Under the pieces are notes generated by a model. It saw only the letters and a list, made by a program, of their open reading frames with translations. It searched no databases and had not been told where the DNA came from. DNA of 64,000 bases from Spirosoma fluviale (GTDB taxonomy: Bacteria > Bacteroidota > Bacteroidia > Cytophagales > Spirosomataceae): positions 248,001-312,000 of the forward strand of contig NZ_OCNH01000003.1 in NCBI RefSeq assembly GCF_900230225.1, given 5' to 3'. The position numbers were made by a program, and so were the translations under genes. The stretch's first letter is position 1. Each line of letters begins with the position of its first letter. Below are positions 9,123 through 17,990 of this stretch, piece after piece.

Positions 9123-9911
9123 ATGGAACAGGAACGACTTGACACGTTTGACAACACACTCTTCAGCCCTCCATCCGACAGGTCGGTAAAAGTCTGGCGG
9201 TACATGGATTTTACGAAGTTTGTCGCTCTGCTCAATAGCGGGAGCCTTCATCTGACAAGATGTGATCAGTTCGACGACCAGTTTGAGGGGGCTTTCCCGG
9301 AAGAAGACTCGCAAGGGCAACGGGATAACTACAAAGACGCTCTGATAAACAAGGCCAGACTAATGCCCGACCAGTTGGCTCAGGTACTCGATACTGTGTG
9401 GAAGAAGTACCAGAGGCAGTATATGTTCATCAACTGCTGGCACATGAACAGCCACGAGTCGGCCGCGTTGTGGAACGTGTACGGGGCTACGAAGGAGGCT
9501 ATTGCCATTCAAACGACTTACGACCGGTTACGCAGTGTGTTACCGGCCAGTTATCAGATCGGCGCGGTCCGGTATATTGATCATGAAACGTATCTGAACG
9601 AAGAAAAAGAAGGGTTCTTTTCGGTTATGTTCAAGCGAAAATCCTTCGAGCATGAACGGGAGTTGCGCGTGTGTTATGTAGACGCTTATGAGTTTCAGCA
9701 GGATGTGAGAAATCCCGCCGAGTTCTTCTGCCCGACAAACGCTCGTCTGGTCGAAACCGTACCGGTCGATCTGAATACACTGGTCGAATCGGTGCGAATC
9801 GCGCCCCAAACGCCGGACTGGTTTGTGAAACTGGTGAAAGATGCCGTACTCCGGTTCGGCTACAACCTGCCCGTCAGCCAGTCGGGTCGGGATGATTACC
9901 CCCGGCTTTAA
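9123..9911 (+). CDS. DUF2971 family protein
   Basis: 262 residues. The N-terminus WRYMDFTKFVALLNSGSL followed by TRCDQFDDQFEGAFP, and the later FKRKSFEHERELR, are the hallmark motifs of DUF2971: a 'shows/positions' strand, then a D-x-FDDxFEG box, then an E-x-E-x-R box. Function is not established. The family often appears as single genes in accessory regions and has been seen near defence and toxin genes. The aromatic- and charge-rich conserved motifs suggest an enzyme. It stands alone here, with its own intergenic space on both sides. Confidence 0.75.
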   Translation: MEQERLDTFDNTLFSPPSDRSVKVWRYMDFTKFVALLNSGSLHLTRCDQFDDQFEGAFPEEDSQGQRDNYKDALINKARLMPDQLAQVLDTVWKKYQRQYMFINCWHMNSHESAALWNVYGATKEAIAIQTTYDRLRSVLPASYQIGAVRYIDHETYLNEEKEGFFSVMFKRKSFEHERELRVCYVDAYEFQQDVRNPAEFFCPTNARLVETVPVDLNTLVESVRIAPQTPDWFVKLVKDAVLRFGYNLPVSQSGRDDYPRL

Positions 9912-10107
9912 TGTTGTTGGGTGTGGGCTTTGCGAAAATCAGGCGGCACCCAGACGGATACCGACCGACTGGAATCTCTATTAAAAACAGTGACCTATAC
10001 GCCGGTTCTGTTCGAAAGGTGCCAGCTATTCATATTAAAAATCTCTTTGACTTAAGGCCGTTTACTGTTGTCTAAAAAGGTAGTTGAATCAATTTGACGA
10101 CATGTAT

Positions 10108-10141
10108 AAGCCCGACTGCCTTGATGCGGCCGGGCTTTTTT
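10108..10141 (+). terminator. Rho-independent terminator
   Basis: Stem AAGCCCG (10108-10114) with CGGGCTT (10131-10137), inner GCC/GGC pairs, then a run of six T on the plus strand. It ends rightward transcription from the DUF2971 gene about 200 bases upstream. The T-run is missing on the minus strand. Confidence 0.7.
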
Positions 10142-10164
10142 GGTGGCTTCGGGGTGGTAAGTTT

Positions 10165-11106
10165 CTAGTTTACTTCGACGGATTGGCCAGCGCTGGAGAC
10201 GGCTTTACCCCGCTCAAACGCCAGATCGATGCGGCCGAGGTTGATGCCCGCAAACCCAACCTGATTGATCCAGACAGGTTGCCCATCGAGGTTGTTGACC
10301 GCTACCGGCGCGTCCAGAAACGTGTGCGTATGTCCACCAATAATAAGGTCGATCTGTTTGGTTTTAGCCGCCAGTACATTGTCCGACACGGTGGCGTCGT
10401 TGTACTTGTAGCCCAGGTGAGACAGGCAAATGATATAATCGCACTTCTTGTCCCTGCGCAGTTTAGCGGCCATGTCGTTCCCGATTTCTATCGGGTCGAG
10501 GTACTTCGTTTCTTTGTACGCATCACGCGGAATCAGCCCTTCCGGTTTGATTCCCAGACCAAAAACGCCCACCCGAACGCCGGCTTTCTCGAAGATTTTA
10601 AAGGGCATTGTGCGGCCGTCGAGTACGGTATTTTTGAAATCGTAATTAGCAATCAGCAACGGAAAGCTGGCTTTGCCAAACTGCGTCACCATGTTGTCGA
10701 TACCCCCGTCGAAATCATGATTTCCGATGGTACCGGCATCGTAGCCAAGCTGGTTCATCGCCAGGATTTCGGGCTCACCTTTGTAGACATTGAAGTAAGG
10801 CGTTCCCTGGAAAATATCACCGGCATCGAAGAGTAATATCTGGCGGGGCTGCCCATCCACCTGTTCCTGCCGGATTTTTTGGATGAGCGTTGCCCGGCGG
10901 GCCACACCACCCTTGCCCGCATTCCGGCTGCCGTCCATCGGGAAAGGGTCCAGTCGGCTGTGTACGTCGTTGGTATGCAGAATAGTGAGCGACGTGGGTT
11001 TGGATTTACCCGAATAGGCCAGCACATCCGGCGCTACGGAGCCAATGACGGCGGCTGTTCCGAATACTTTTAAAAACTGGCGTCTATTCGATGCTAATGC
11101 GTCCAT
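10165..11106 (-). CDS. 5'-nucleotidase metallophosphatase subunit (N-terminal half protein)
   Basis: 313 residues. A twin-arginine-type leader (NRRQFLKVFGTAAVIGSVA) precedes a calcineurin-like metallophosphatase domain of the UshA/CpdB class. Metal-binding boxes: LHTNDVHSR, DAGDIFQGTPY, GTIGNHDFDGG and GGHTHTFLD. The protein ends after this domain, whereas typical 5'-nucleotidases (about 550 residues) continue into a substrate-binding C-terminal domain. That domain is encoded by the preceding overlapping gene (11084-11824). The two together should make one periplasmic or surface nucleotide/sugar-phosphate hydrolase. Splitting this enzyme over two genes is known in Bacteroidota. Confidence 0.88.
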   Translation of the reverse strand: MDALASNRRQFLKVFGTAAVIGSVAPDVLAYSGKSKPTSLTILHTNDVHSRLDPFPMDGSRNAGKGGVARRATLIQKIRQEQVDGQPRQILLFDAGDIFQGTPYFNVYKGEPEILAMNQLGYDAGTIGNHDFDGGIDNMVTQFGKASFPLLIANYDFKNTVLDGRTMPFKIFEKAGVRVGVFGLGIKPEGLIPRDAYKETKYLDPIEIGNDMAAKLRRDKKCDYIICLSHLGYKYNDATVSDNVLAAKTKQIDLIIGGHTHTFLDAPVAVNNLDGQPVWINQVGFAGINLGRIDLAFERGKAVSSAGQSVEVN

Positions 11107-11824
11107 CAGAAACGGGATTTATGGGTTGACCGGTTTTGCCCAACTGCCGGAAATAGTCGATCAGGGCATCGCGCATGAGGTAATTGATGTTTTCGCTTTT
11201 AATGGGGTTCTTCAGGAATCCCGCTTCGTCGCCCCCGTTAGCCACGTAGTCGCTCATGACCACGGTGTAGGTTTCGTTGGGCTGGAGCGTCCGGCCGTTG
11301 GTAAACGTAGCCGATTGAAGCTGCCCATTGTGGAGTTTAGCCCGCAAACCGCCAATGACAAGTTTATCTCCTTTGGCAAAATGATTCAGCATTTGCCGGA
11401 GCATATCGCCCGTCATGGTCAGTACAATCAGCTGATTATCGAAGGGCATGACCTCAAAAATAGAGCCGGTGGTAATGTTTCCTTGGGGCAGGTTGTTTCG
11501 AATGCCACCGTAGTTCAGGTGCGAACAGTCAATGGGTTTGCCATAGCGTTCAATGGCTTGTTTGAGCAGGGCGTCGGTTAGCAGATCATTGAGTGGTCCT
11601 TCGGGCTGGCCTTTCTCGATGCGGGCCGTTGACCGGGCCAGTACCTCGTTCATGGTTTTTTCGAGGCCCTGCCGGTAAGGCGTCAGAAAACGGGCAACGC
11701 TGCTGTCGGTTGTAGCCGACAGGGAATCCACACCGATGCGGCTGGCCGTTCGGTTTGTGAGATGATAACTCGGATTACAGGCCGATAAAGCCGCCAGAGC
11801 GAGTAACAGGAGGTGTTTTTTCAT
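11084..11824 (-). CDS. 5'-nucleotidase C-terminal domain lipoprotein
   Basis: 246 residues from the start complement at 11822-11824, chosen because it opens a lipoprotein signal (MKKHLLLLALAALSAC; lipobox ALSAC). The body is the 5_nucleotid_C domain that binds the nucleobase in UshA-like enzymes: LTDALLKQAIERYG, YGGIRNNLPQGNITTG, VMPFDNQLIVLTMTG, YTVVMSDYVANGGDE. It overlaps the metallophosphatase gene by 23 bases in another frame, so translation is likely coupled and the two products are made in step. One is lipid-anchored and the other has a Tat-like leader, so both act outside the cytoplasm. Confidence 0.88.
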   Translation of the reverse strand: MKKHLLLLALAALSACNPSYHLTNRTASRIGVDSLSATTDSSVARFLTPYRQGLEKTMNEVLARSTARIEKGQPEGPLNDLLTDALLKQAIERYGKPIDCSHLNYGGIRNNLPQGNITTGSIFEVMPFDNQLIVLTMTGDMLRQMLNHFAKGDKLVIGGLRAKLHNGQLQSATFTNGRTLQPNETYTVVMSDYVANGGDEAGFLKNPIKSENINYLMRDALIDYFRQLGKTGQPINPVSDGRISIE

Positions 11825-11879
11825 ACTGAAGGGCAAGTTCGGAAACTCTGCGGAATCGTGCGTTAATAAATCGTTAGAA

Positions 11880-11921
11880 AGGCGGCCCGGCGATCCGGCG
11901 ATCCGGCGGCCCGGCAACCCG
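11880..11921. repeat. Short GC-rich tandem repeat
   Basis: Run of GGCGATCC / GGCGGCCC units (CCGGCGATCCGGCGATCC and so on) between the nucleotidase pair and the upstream gene. It could be slippage-generated. No coding role. Confidence 0.55.
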
Positions 11922-11926
11922 AGAGC

Positions 11927-13075
11927 CTAGTTAAGCATAGTGCCCTGCAAGGGAATCAGGGTATGATCGGGTTTATAAACGACCCGCCGGATTCGGCTGA
12001 ACCCGCCCAGGCTAATTTGCAGGTTGATCAGCCCACCCGAAAAGGTATCCTGCGCCAGCAGGGGGCTGTACGAAACTTTTGTCCGCACGAACCAGAAACT
12101 GTCTTCCGAGCGGTCGGGTTTCTGGGTATTATCGCCCAGCTTAATGTCGACGATCAGCCCGAGGGTAGGGGCGTGGTTATAGAGTGATAATCCTTTGTAG
12201 CGTTCATCATTCCCATCGCGGGGCGACAGGTCGAGCAAGCGATAGCCAACGTACGGAATGAGTCGGCTGCGGGGTAAATCAGCGACAATTCGGCCCAGTC
12301 CGACTTCAAATAAGCTCGACGTAATCGACATATCTTTCTCCCATGTCTGGTTGTTATGCGAAAAACCAGCCCGTAAGGTACCGTTATACAGTGTGGGATG
12401 CAGGAGAAGCATGGTTCGCTGAAACGCAATATCGAGGCCAACAACAACCCCCGCTGCCGGGCTGAACGTTTGTGTGAGTGGGCCCGCAGGTAACATACCT
12501 CCTCCGCCAACGAACATACCATACCCTATTTTCGATGAACGGAACGTCGTTCGCAGATCGGGCGTATCGTACAGGCGCTGGGCTACCTGCAACTGCCAGC
12601 GTTTGAGCGCGGGCAAATCGTCGCCCCCGCCGGTTTCGGCCCGGAACCGGTTCACTTCGGCACCCAGTTCGGCATTTGTCAGGTACTCAATTTGGGTGGC
12701 CTGCTGTTTGAAATGCCGGTCGGTATGCAGCGCCACCAGCTTGGCTTTCATCAATCGGGTATAAACCTCTACCAGATCGAACAGCACCTGATTGTAAGCT
12801 AAGGTGCGTTCGTTACGGGCCGTTTCGGACACCCACGACAGGTTGCGGAACATCAGGCAAAAGGCGTCGATGGCGGGCTGACTCCAGACGGATGTCGGGC
12901 GAACTTCGTAGCCTATCTGGTAGTGAAATTCGGAGCCGCCCAGGCCCGATTGAATCGGCGCGTGGAAATCACTCAGGAGAAGGCGCCGGGTTGTGCTCCA
13001 GTGCAGCGTGTCAATTGTCGCCTGCGCCGAACCGAGCAGGGGAGACAACAACAGCACAACGAGCAGACGATTCAT
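11927..13075 (-). CDS. Hypothetical secreted protein with probable beta-barrel end
   Basis: 382 residues with a signal peptide (MNRLLVVLLLSPLLGSAQA). The N-terminal part (LHWSTTRRLLLSDF) resembles the W-x-L-x-WxDF openings of secreted Bacteroidota proteins of unknown role. The middle is helical. From about residue 205 the sequence turns Gly- and aromatic-rich with alternating strands (GYGMFVGGGGM, IPYVGYRLLDL, SLGGFSRIRRVVY), as in small outer-membrane barrels. No family is assigned with confidence. Same strand as the nucleotidase pair, separated by a GC-rich repeat, so shared transcription is possible. Confidence 0.6.
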   Translation of the reverse strand: MNRLLVVLLLSPLLGSAQATIDTLHWSTTRRLLLSDFHAPIQSGLGGSEFHYQIGYEVRPTSVWSQPAIDAFCLMFRNLSWVSETARNERTLAYNQVLFDLVEVYTRLMKAKLVALHTDRHFKQQATQIEYLTNAELGAEVNRFRAETGGGDDLPALKRWQLQVAQRLYDTPDLRTTFRSSKIGYGMFVGGGGMLPAGPLTQTFSPAAGVVVGLDIAFQRTMLLLHPTLYNGTLRAGFSHNNQTWEKDMSITSSLFEVGLGRIVADLPRSRLIPYVGYRLLDLSPRDGNDERYKGLSLYNHAPTLGLIVDIKLGDNTQKPDRSEDSFWFVRTKVSYSPLLAQDTFSGGLINLQISLGGFSRIRRVVYKPDHTLIPLQGTMLN

Positions 13076-13086
13076 GGCGGGTATCG

Positions 13087-13665
13087 TTACATTAAGTCAA
13101 TTAATCGTATTGAAAAACCTCGTAGCACATTATCCCCGGTCAGTTCATCGGAAAATGTTTTTATCTGTGGTTCCCTATCTGGACGATAGATTGTTACTTG
13201 CTGATTGAATGGATCTACTACCCAACCTAGCTGAAGGCCATTCTGGAGATACTTTTCCATCTTCGCGGGCAGAGTGTACTTCTCGTCTAAGTCCGACATC
13301 AACTCAATGACAAAGTCTGGACATATTCTGGCAAACTTACCCTGGTCATTTTCTGAAAGGGCGTTCCAGCGTTCATTACTGATCCAGGAAACATCCGGTG
13401 CTCTAACTGAAGTATCGGGTAGCGTAAACCCTGCACTAGAATCAGCTACCATCCCTAACTTCGACCTACGGTTCCAGATACCAATTTCAATTATTAAATC
13501 GGCGTTTCTTAATCCAGTTTTCGTATTAGTAGGCATTTCAAAGACAATCTGGCCATTGGCTTCGCGTTCGATACGAAGCGAAGGATTAGCCTGACAAAAT
13601 GCGTAAAACTCATCGTCCGTCAGGCGATCATCCCGGCGTGTAGTAGGATTTAACGGGAACATCAT
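13087..13665 (-). CDS. Uma2 family (DUF820) PD-(D/E)XK nuclease-like protein
   Basis: 192 residues. Typical Uma2 layout: LTDDEFYAFCQANPSLRIE opening, a GFTLPDTSVRAPDVSWI strand, PDFVIELMSDLD supplying the acidic PD-(D/E)XK core, then KMEKYLQNGLQLGWVVDP and a RPDRE tail. The acidic residues of the nuclease core appear intact. Uma2 proteins are very numerous in cyanobacteria and some Bacteroidota. Their substrate is unknown and many are thought to be linked to mobile elements. It starts 147 bases after the ahcY stop, beyond a terminator, so it is probably a separate unit. Confidence 0.88.
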   Translation of the reverse strand: MMFPLNPTTRRDDRLTDDEFYAFCQANPSLRIEREANGQIVFEMPTNTKTGLRNADLIIEIGIWNRRSKLGMVADSSAGFTLPDTSVRAPDVSWISNERWNALSENDQGKFARICPDFVIELMSDLDEKYTLPAKMEKYLQNGLQLGWVVDPFNQQVTIYRPDREPQIKTFSDELTGDNVLRGFSIRLIDLM

Positions 13666-13705
13666 AGTCGAGTAGCTTTCCTTGGGTCAATACTAACAAA
13701 TTTAA

Positions 13706-13742
13706 CGCAAAAAAGCGCAGCCCCGTTTCCGAAGCCGCGCTT
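13706..13742 (-). terminator. Rho-independent terminator after ahcY
   Basis: Read on the minus strand: AAGCGC-GGC ... GCT-GCGCTT stem followed by TTTTTTGCG. It lies about 70 bases past the ahcY stop codon and before the Uma2 start. Confidence 0.75.
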
Positions 13743-13745
13743 GGT

Positions 13746-13802
13746 GATGTATGATATAGAATGTATGGGGTTGAGCCAGCAATATATCCTATATCATACA
13801 TC
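13746..13802. repeat. Perfect 14-bp inverted repeat
   Basis: GATGTATGATATAG at 13746-13759 is mirrored exactly by CTATATCATACATC at 13789-13802, with a 29-base loop. Lies between the ahcY stop and its terminator. May stabilise the 3' end or be a small mobile remnant. Confidence 0.65.
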
Positions 13803-13811
13803 CTACATACC

Positions 13812-15122
13812 TTAATACCGATACATTTCCGATTTGAACGGGCCTTGTACAGGAACACCGATGTAATCGGCCTGATCCTGTGCCAGTGGCTCAAGCTTGG
13901 CACCTACGTGAGCAAGGTGCATAGCGGCTACTTTCTCATCAAGAATTTTAGGCAGCACATATACTTTGTTCTCATATTTGTCCGAGTTAGCCCACAACTC
14001 CAGCTGAGCCAGCGTCTGGTTGGCAAACGAACACGACATCACGAAAGATGGGTGACCCATAGCACAGCCAAGGTTTACCAGACGGCCTTCGGCCAGTACG
14101 ATAACTTCTTTGCCGTTTACTTCATACATGTCTACCTGCGGCTTGATCTGGCTCTTCGTGTGACCGTAGTTTTCGTTGAGCCACGCCATGTCGATTTCGT
14201 TGTCGAAGTGACCAATGTTACAGACAATTGCTTTGTCGCGCATGGCTTCGAAGTGACGGCCTTTAATGATGCCGACGTTGCCCGTGGCAGTTACAAAAAT
14301 CTGAGCGCGGGGAACGGCTTCATCCATCGGAAGTACCTCGAAACCATCCATAGCGGCCTGAAGCGCGCAGATTGGGTCGATTTCCGTTACCAATACGCGG
14401 CAACCGGCACCCCGGAGCGACTCCGCCGATCCTTTACCTACGTCGCCGTAACCAGCCACAACGGCTACTTTACCGGCCAGCATCAGGTCGGTCGCCCGGC
14501 GGATAGCATCAACCAGCGATTCGCGGCAGCCGTATTTGTTATCGAACTTCGACTTCGTTACCGAGTCGTTAACGTTGATAGCGGGCAGGTGCAGCGTGCC
14601 ATTTTTCATGCGCTCGTACAGGCGATGAACACCGGTCGTCGTTTCTTCCGATAGCCCTTTGATGTTCTCGATCAGTTCGGGATACACATCAAAGACCATG
14701 TTGGTCAGGTCGCCACCGTCATCGAGGATCATGTTCAACGGCTGACGATCTTCGCCGAAAAACAGCGTTTGTTCGATGCACCAGTTGAATTCCTCTTCGT
14801 TCATCCCTTTCCAGGCATACACGGGAATGCCAGCCGCAGCAATGGCAGCCGCAGCGTGATCCTGCGTCGAGAAAATGTTACACGAAGACCAGGTTACCTC
14901 GGCACCCAGCTCAGCTAGGGTTTCAATCAGCACCGCCGTTTGAATGGTCATGTGCAGACAGCCCGCAATACGTGCCCCTTTCAGGGGTTGCGAAGGGCCA
15001 TATTCGGCACGGAGGGCCATCAGCCCCGGCATTTCGGCTTCGGCAAGTTTAATTTCCTTGCGGCCCCATTCGGCCAGCGCAATATCCTTAACCTTATAGG
15101 GAACGTAGGTTGACGTTTGCAT
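13812..15122 (-). CDS. ahcY: Adenosylhomocysteinase
   Basis: 436 residues, full family length. Hydrolyses S-adenosyl-homocysteine to adenosine and homocysteine with bound NAD, completing the methyl cycle in the cytoplasm. Diagnostic stretches: [34 protein letters not shown], the catalytic [14 protein letters not shown], the NAD-binding [17 protein letters not shown], and the C-terminal KSEMYRY that contacts NAD of the neighbouring subunit. Single-gene unit with a terminator and inverted repeat downstream. I saw no SAM or SAH riboswitch in the roughly 195-base leader. Confidence 0.97.
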   Translation of the reverse strand: MQTSTYVPYKVKDIALAEWGRKEIKLAEAEMPGLMALRAEYGPSQPLKGARIAGCLHMTIQTAVLIETLAELGAEVTWSSCNIFSTQDHAAAAIAAAGIPVYAWKGMNEEEFNWCIEQTLFFGEDRQPLNMILDDGGDLTNMVFDVYPELIENIKGLSEETTTGVHRLYERMKNGTLHLPAINVNDSVTKSKFDNKYGCRESLVDAIRRATDLMLAGKVAVVAGYGDVGKGSAESLRGAGCRVLVTEIDPICALQAAMDGFEVLPMDEAVPRAQIFVTATGNVGIIKGRHFEAMRDKAIVCNIGHFDNEIDMAWLNENYGHTKSQIKPQVDMYEVNGKEVIVLAEGRLVNLGCAMGHPSFVMSCSFANQTLAQLELWANSDKYENKVYVLPKILDEKVAAMHLAHVGAKLEPLAQDQADYIGVPVQGPFKSEMYRY

Positions 15123-15317
15123 GATTAGTTTGTGAAAAACAAAGGAACGTTCGATTAGTCATAAAAACGGATTCCTTCGTATGTTGCGATTCTTAGCAAA
15201 ATGCAAAAATAAAGATTGATGGGCAGAATCCCTACTGAACAACAACTACTTTAGCCAGCGGAATGCGGTAATCCTGTCGAAAGTTACCCTATCTAAATAC
15301 ATCAATTTATAACCACC

Positions 15318-15794
15318 ATGAACGACATTTCCATCCATCCTTACTCACCCGGATACCAGCCTGATTTCAAGCGTCTGAACATCGAATGGATATCCCGCTA
15401 TTTCGCGGTCGAGCCACACGATCTGGAGCAACTGGATCATCCGGACGTACACGTACTGCCCAATCACGGTCAAATCTTTTTCGCCAAACTAGACGATGCC
15501 ATTGTTGGCTGCGTGGCGATGGTCAACACAGGAACGCCGGAGCAGGGCGTAAGCGAGTTTGAACTGGCTAAAATGGCCGTTTCGCCCACGGCGCAGGGGA
15601 AAGGAATTGGTAAAAAATTATGCCTGGTCGCTATCGATTATGCCCGTCAGTTGGGTGTTAAGACCATCTGGCTGGAGTCGAACCGGATTCTTACGCCCGC
15701 GCTTACGATGTATGAAAGTGTCGGGTTTCGGGAAGTACCCAGCATTCCAACGCCCTATGCGCGGGCGGATATCCGGATGGAGATGGTGCTGTGA
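15318..15794 (+). CDS. GNAT family N-acetyltransferase
   Basis: 158 residues. The acetyl-CoA-binding motif A is clear (ELAKMAVSPTAQGKGIGKKL, Q/R-x-x-G-x-G/A), followed by the IWLESNRILTPALTMYESVGF motif B typical of GNAT enzymes. Substrate unknown. Divergent from ahcY and closed by its own hairpin at 15811-15851. Confidence 0.9.
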   Translation: MNDISIHPYSPGYQPDFKRLNIEWISRYFAVEPHDLEQLDHPDVHVLPNHGQIFFAKLDDAIVGCVAMVNTGTPEQGVSEFELAKMAVSPTAQGKGIGKKLCLVAIDYARQLGVKTIWLESNRILTPALTMYESVGFREVPSIPTPYARADIRMEMVL

Positions 15795-15810
15795 ACGGGC
15801 TCGGTGATTT

Positions 15811-15851
15811 TCAACCTCCAGCCAGTAAAAAGCTATAGGGCTGGAGGTTGA
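15811..15851 (+). terminator. Hairpin terminator after the GNAT gene
   Basis: Perfect 13-bp arms TCAACCTCCAGCC (15811-15823) and GGCTGGAGGTTGA (15839-15851) start 17 bases past the stop codon. There is no strong T-run, as is common for Bacteroidota transcript ends. Confidence 0.65.
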
Positions 15852-15903
15852 GTAAAGTGTAGTTATGACTAACTTTTCATGCAACTTAACGCAACGTTTG
15901 ATT

Positions 15904-16260
15904 ATGAACCAGATTTTGATGAAAACACTAGTCCTTTTCGTTGGCTTTAGTAGTTGCCTGTCTTCGTGTGTTACATCAAAGATTAAACCCCTTGAACAGG
16001 TAGTAGGCGCTGGTTTACAGACGGACAGCTCATCGGTTAAGGTTTTTCTTTTGGAGCGGGATATTCCTCAGGATATTGAACAGTTAGGCGTTGTCTCTTT
16101 ATCCGTCAATGTTAGGCCGGATCTGAACGTTGATCAGCATGTAAAGCAGCAATTACAAAGTGACTGCCAACGGCTGGGAGCTAACGGGGCCTACCGAATC
16201 AATGATGGTACGTACTACCCCCTTATCGTAAGTTACCTGGTTTTTAGATACAAGAAGTAG
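15904..16260 (+). CDS. Putative small lipoprotein
   Basis: 118 residues from the ATG at 15904 (15919 is also possible). The N-terminus is a hydrophobic leader with a lipobox-like LSSC (FSSCLSSCVTSK). The mature part ends in a folded-looking CQRLGANGAYRINDGTYYP segment. Likely attached to the inner or outer membrane. No family recognised. Composition begins to become AT-rich here and stays so to about 18.4 kb. Confidence 0.6.
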   Translation: MNQILMKTLVLFVGFSSCLSSCVTSKIKPLEQVVGAGLQTDSSSVKVFLLERDIPQDIEQLGVVSLSVNVRPDLNVDQHVKQQLQSDCQRLGANGAYRINDGTYYPLIVSYLVFRYKK

Positions 16261-16486
16261 TGATTTTGTATCAGGGTACTTAGTACAACATCAAATTAGT
16301 AGGGTGCATTGTAATTGACCTACAGGTTTCATGGACGATTTTAAGATAACAAAATATTGTCGTATTTTCTTATTGTACAATATATTACTAGTTTAATAAA
16401 TTCCATATGCTTGCCCTTATTTAAACAATTTGCCAATTTACCCGTCCGGAAAAGTGTTGGCCGGTTGTTAATAATTCGTTTGTTTA

Positions 16487-16954
16487 ATGATGAAAAAAAT
16501 AGTTAAAATGAAATTGATTGACAAATGGTTTTTTGTGATTTACAACTGTTATTATAAGGGCGAAGATTACAAGAATAATATTCCCGCTTTTACAGTAACT
16601 ATATTGTTCGCTTTTGTTTTTTTCTCAACTACATTCTTATTATATAGTCTTTATAATGACTTTATAAAGTTTATTATAAATAATGTCGCACCTACTAGAA
16701 GCGACACGGGCTCTAAACATGCAGGTATAACGACTTCGAACTTCTTAGCCGCGCTGCTGTTTCTCGTTATAAGTTCACTAATGTTTATTAAGAACAAACG
16801 TTATATAGTTATTTATGAGACGTACCGATCCAACCAAGCTTTATCTTCATACCACGCCAAATATCTTGCATTTTCGCTGATTATTTTAGTTATTTTATCG
16901 CCGATTCTGTTCGCATTTATTAGAAATTATTATTTCTGGAGAACGTGGTTGTAA
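16487..16954 (+). CDS. Hypothetical membrane protein
   Basis: 155 residues, markedly AT-rich compared with the neighbours. Three probable membrane helices: TILFAFVFFSTTFLLYSLY near residue 40-58, LLFLVISSLMFI near 90-102, and FSLIILVILSPILFAFI near 130-147. Basic at both ends (MMKKIVKMK start). No family recognised. The AT-rich coding suggests recent acquisition. Confidence 0.55.
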   Translation: MMKKIVKMKLIDKWFFVIYNCYYKGEDYKNNIPAFTVTILFAFVFFSTTFLLYSLYNDFIKFIINNVAPTRSDTGSKHAGITTSNFLAALLFLVISSLMFIKNKRYIVIYETYRSNQALSSYHAKYLAFSLIILVILSPILFAFIRNYYFWRTWL

Positions 16955-17209
16955 CATTAGATTGCTGTCTTGTAAGGTCACTCGAATAGATGCCAATAAT
17001 AAGGAGATAAAAAGCAAATCGCCGGATGAATTAACGAGTAAACAGCTACAGGATATCGTCTTATCGATACGCATTAGGGAGATTTTACTGGTGATGCCCG
17101 CCGAGCCAAGGTAAAAATATGCCCGATGTACACATTGGGATGAGCTAATAGCTTATTTGCACGCTGAGCGAAAAGAAATAAAACAAAGTTCGATTATACA
17201 ACAAAAGAA

Positions 17210-17338
17210 ATGATGAATAACCCTCTTTTCCTGTCTTTGCCTTTGGTGATTATGGTCTTGCACCTTGTCGCTTATGTAGTCGGTATAACGATGGGTATTT
17301 TTGGTATTCAAGCTCTTCGTAAATACTTGCGTGAGTGA
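17210..17338 (+). CDS. 42-residue single-span membrane protein
   Basis: A short frame from the double ATG at 17210/17213 to TGA at 17336-17338. It encodes MMNNPLFLSLPLVIMVLHLV followed by AYVVGITMGIFGIQALRKYL-RE. It is one hydrophobic helix of about 25-28 residues with a positively charged cytoplasmic end (RKYLRE), the usual form of a bacterial small membrane protein. It lies 42 bases before the next gene's start, in the same AT-rich patch and on the same strand. No family known. Confidence 0.45.
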   Translation: MMNNPLFLSLPLVIMVLHLVAYVVGITMGIFGIQALRKYLRE

Positions 17339-17379
17339 ATCCTGGTCTACATGATGCCACTTATACAATAGAAAATTTT

Positions 17380-17964
17380 ATGATTTACCAGTGGTTTAAA
17401 CGGCTTATATTAGGAAGTGTTATTCTGGCACAGAGCACCTTTGCTCAGTCAGGCTACCCCCCGCCCTGTGATGAGGCTCAACTGACAGATATAGTAGCGA
17501 AATCACCCACTAAACGGCAGATACTAGCTGACTATGTCGAAAGTTGTGAACAGAAATTATGGAGCAATGACAAAGGCATTGTCATGCTTTATCAATACCG
17601 TAACCAACAGGATCAGCTTTGTTGGTACTTATCATCCAGTATAGATGACCACTACAAGGACAATCTTCCCCGGCAATTCATGGATTTTGAAGGAGATATT
17701 GTATTGATCTACAATGGCAAGCCAGGGGAGCTAAGAAGCGATACAACCATTAACAAGAGCGCGTTAAATCATTGTTTAGAGCAGATTATTGGCGATAGAG
17801 TTTATAGTCGGCCAACTGCCAAAAGTCGCTGGACAAATGGAGTTTTGCCCATTAGTAATCATAAACTAACCGTTGGCCGAAGACGCATCTTTGCGGGTAA
17901 TGGAGGGGCGCTAATTATTGTATTTGCATCAGATGGAACTTACCAAAAGATTTTGCCCATTTAA
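17380..17964 (+). CDS. Hypothetical secreted protein
   Basis: 194 residues from the ATG at 17380, which opens a signal peptide (MIYQWFKRLILGSVILAQ, ending STFAQSG). The mature protein is mixed alpha/beta with three Cys (PPPCDEAQL, YVESCEQKLW, CWYLSSSIDD). No recognised domain. Probably periplasmic or surface. A longer frame from 17335 would bury the signal peptide and is less likely. Confidence 0.6.
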   Translation: MIYQWFKRLILGSVILAQSTFAQSGYPPPCDEAQLTDIVAKSPTKRQILADYVESCEQKLWSNDKGIVMLYQYRNQQDQLCWYLSSSIDDHYKDNLPRQFMDFEGDIVLIYNGKPGELRSDTTINKSALNHCLEQIIGDRVYSRPTAKSRWTNGVLPISNHKLTVGRRRIFAGNGGALIIVFASDGTYQKILPI

Positions 17965-17990
17965 GTGCAAACTTCAGATGGTATGACCCG

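Noticed and set aside
10084..10836. Plus-strand open frame of 250 codons opposite the metallophosphatase
   Set aside because: Lies over a well-identified gene and begins inside a terminator.
13761..14654. Plus-strand open frame of 297 codons opposite ahcY
   Set aside because: Shadow of the ahcY gene, caused by its codon use; no domain of its own.
15123..15317. SAM or SAH riboswitch ahead of ahcY
   Set aside because: I could not find the conserved core of any known class in the leader.
17153..17368. Minus-strand open frame of 71 codons
   Set aside because: Low-complexity His/Gln-rich translation; the opposite strand holds a better small membrane protein frame.
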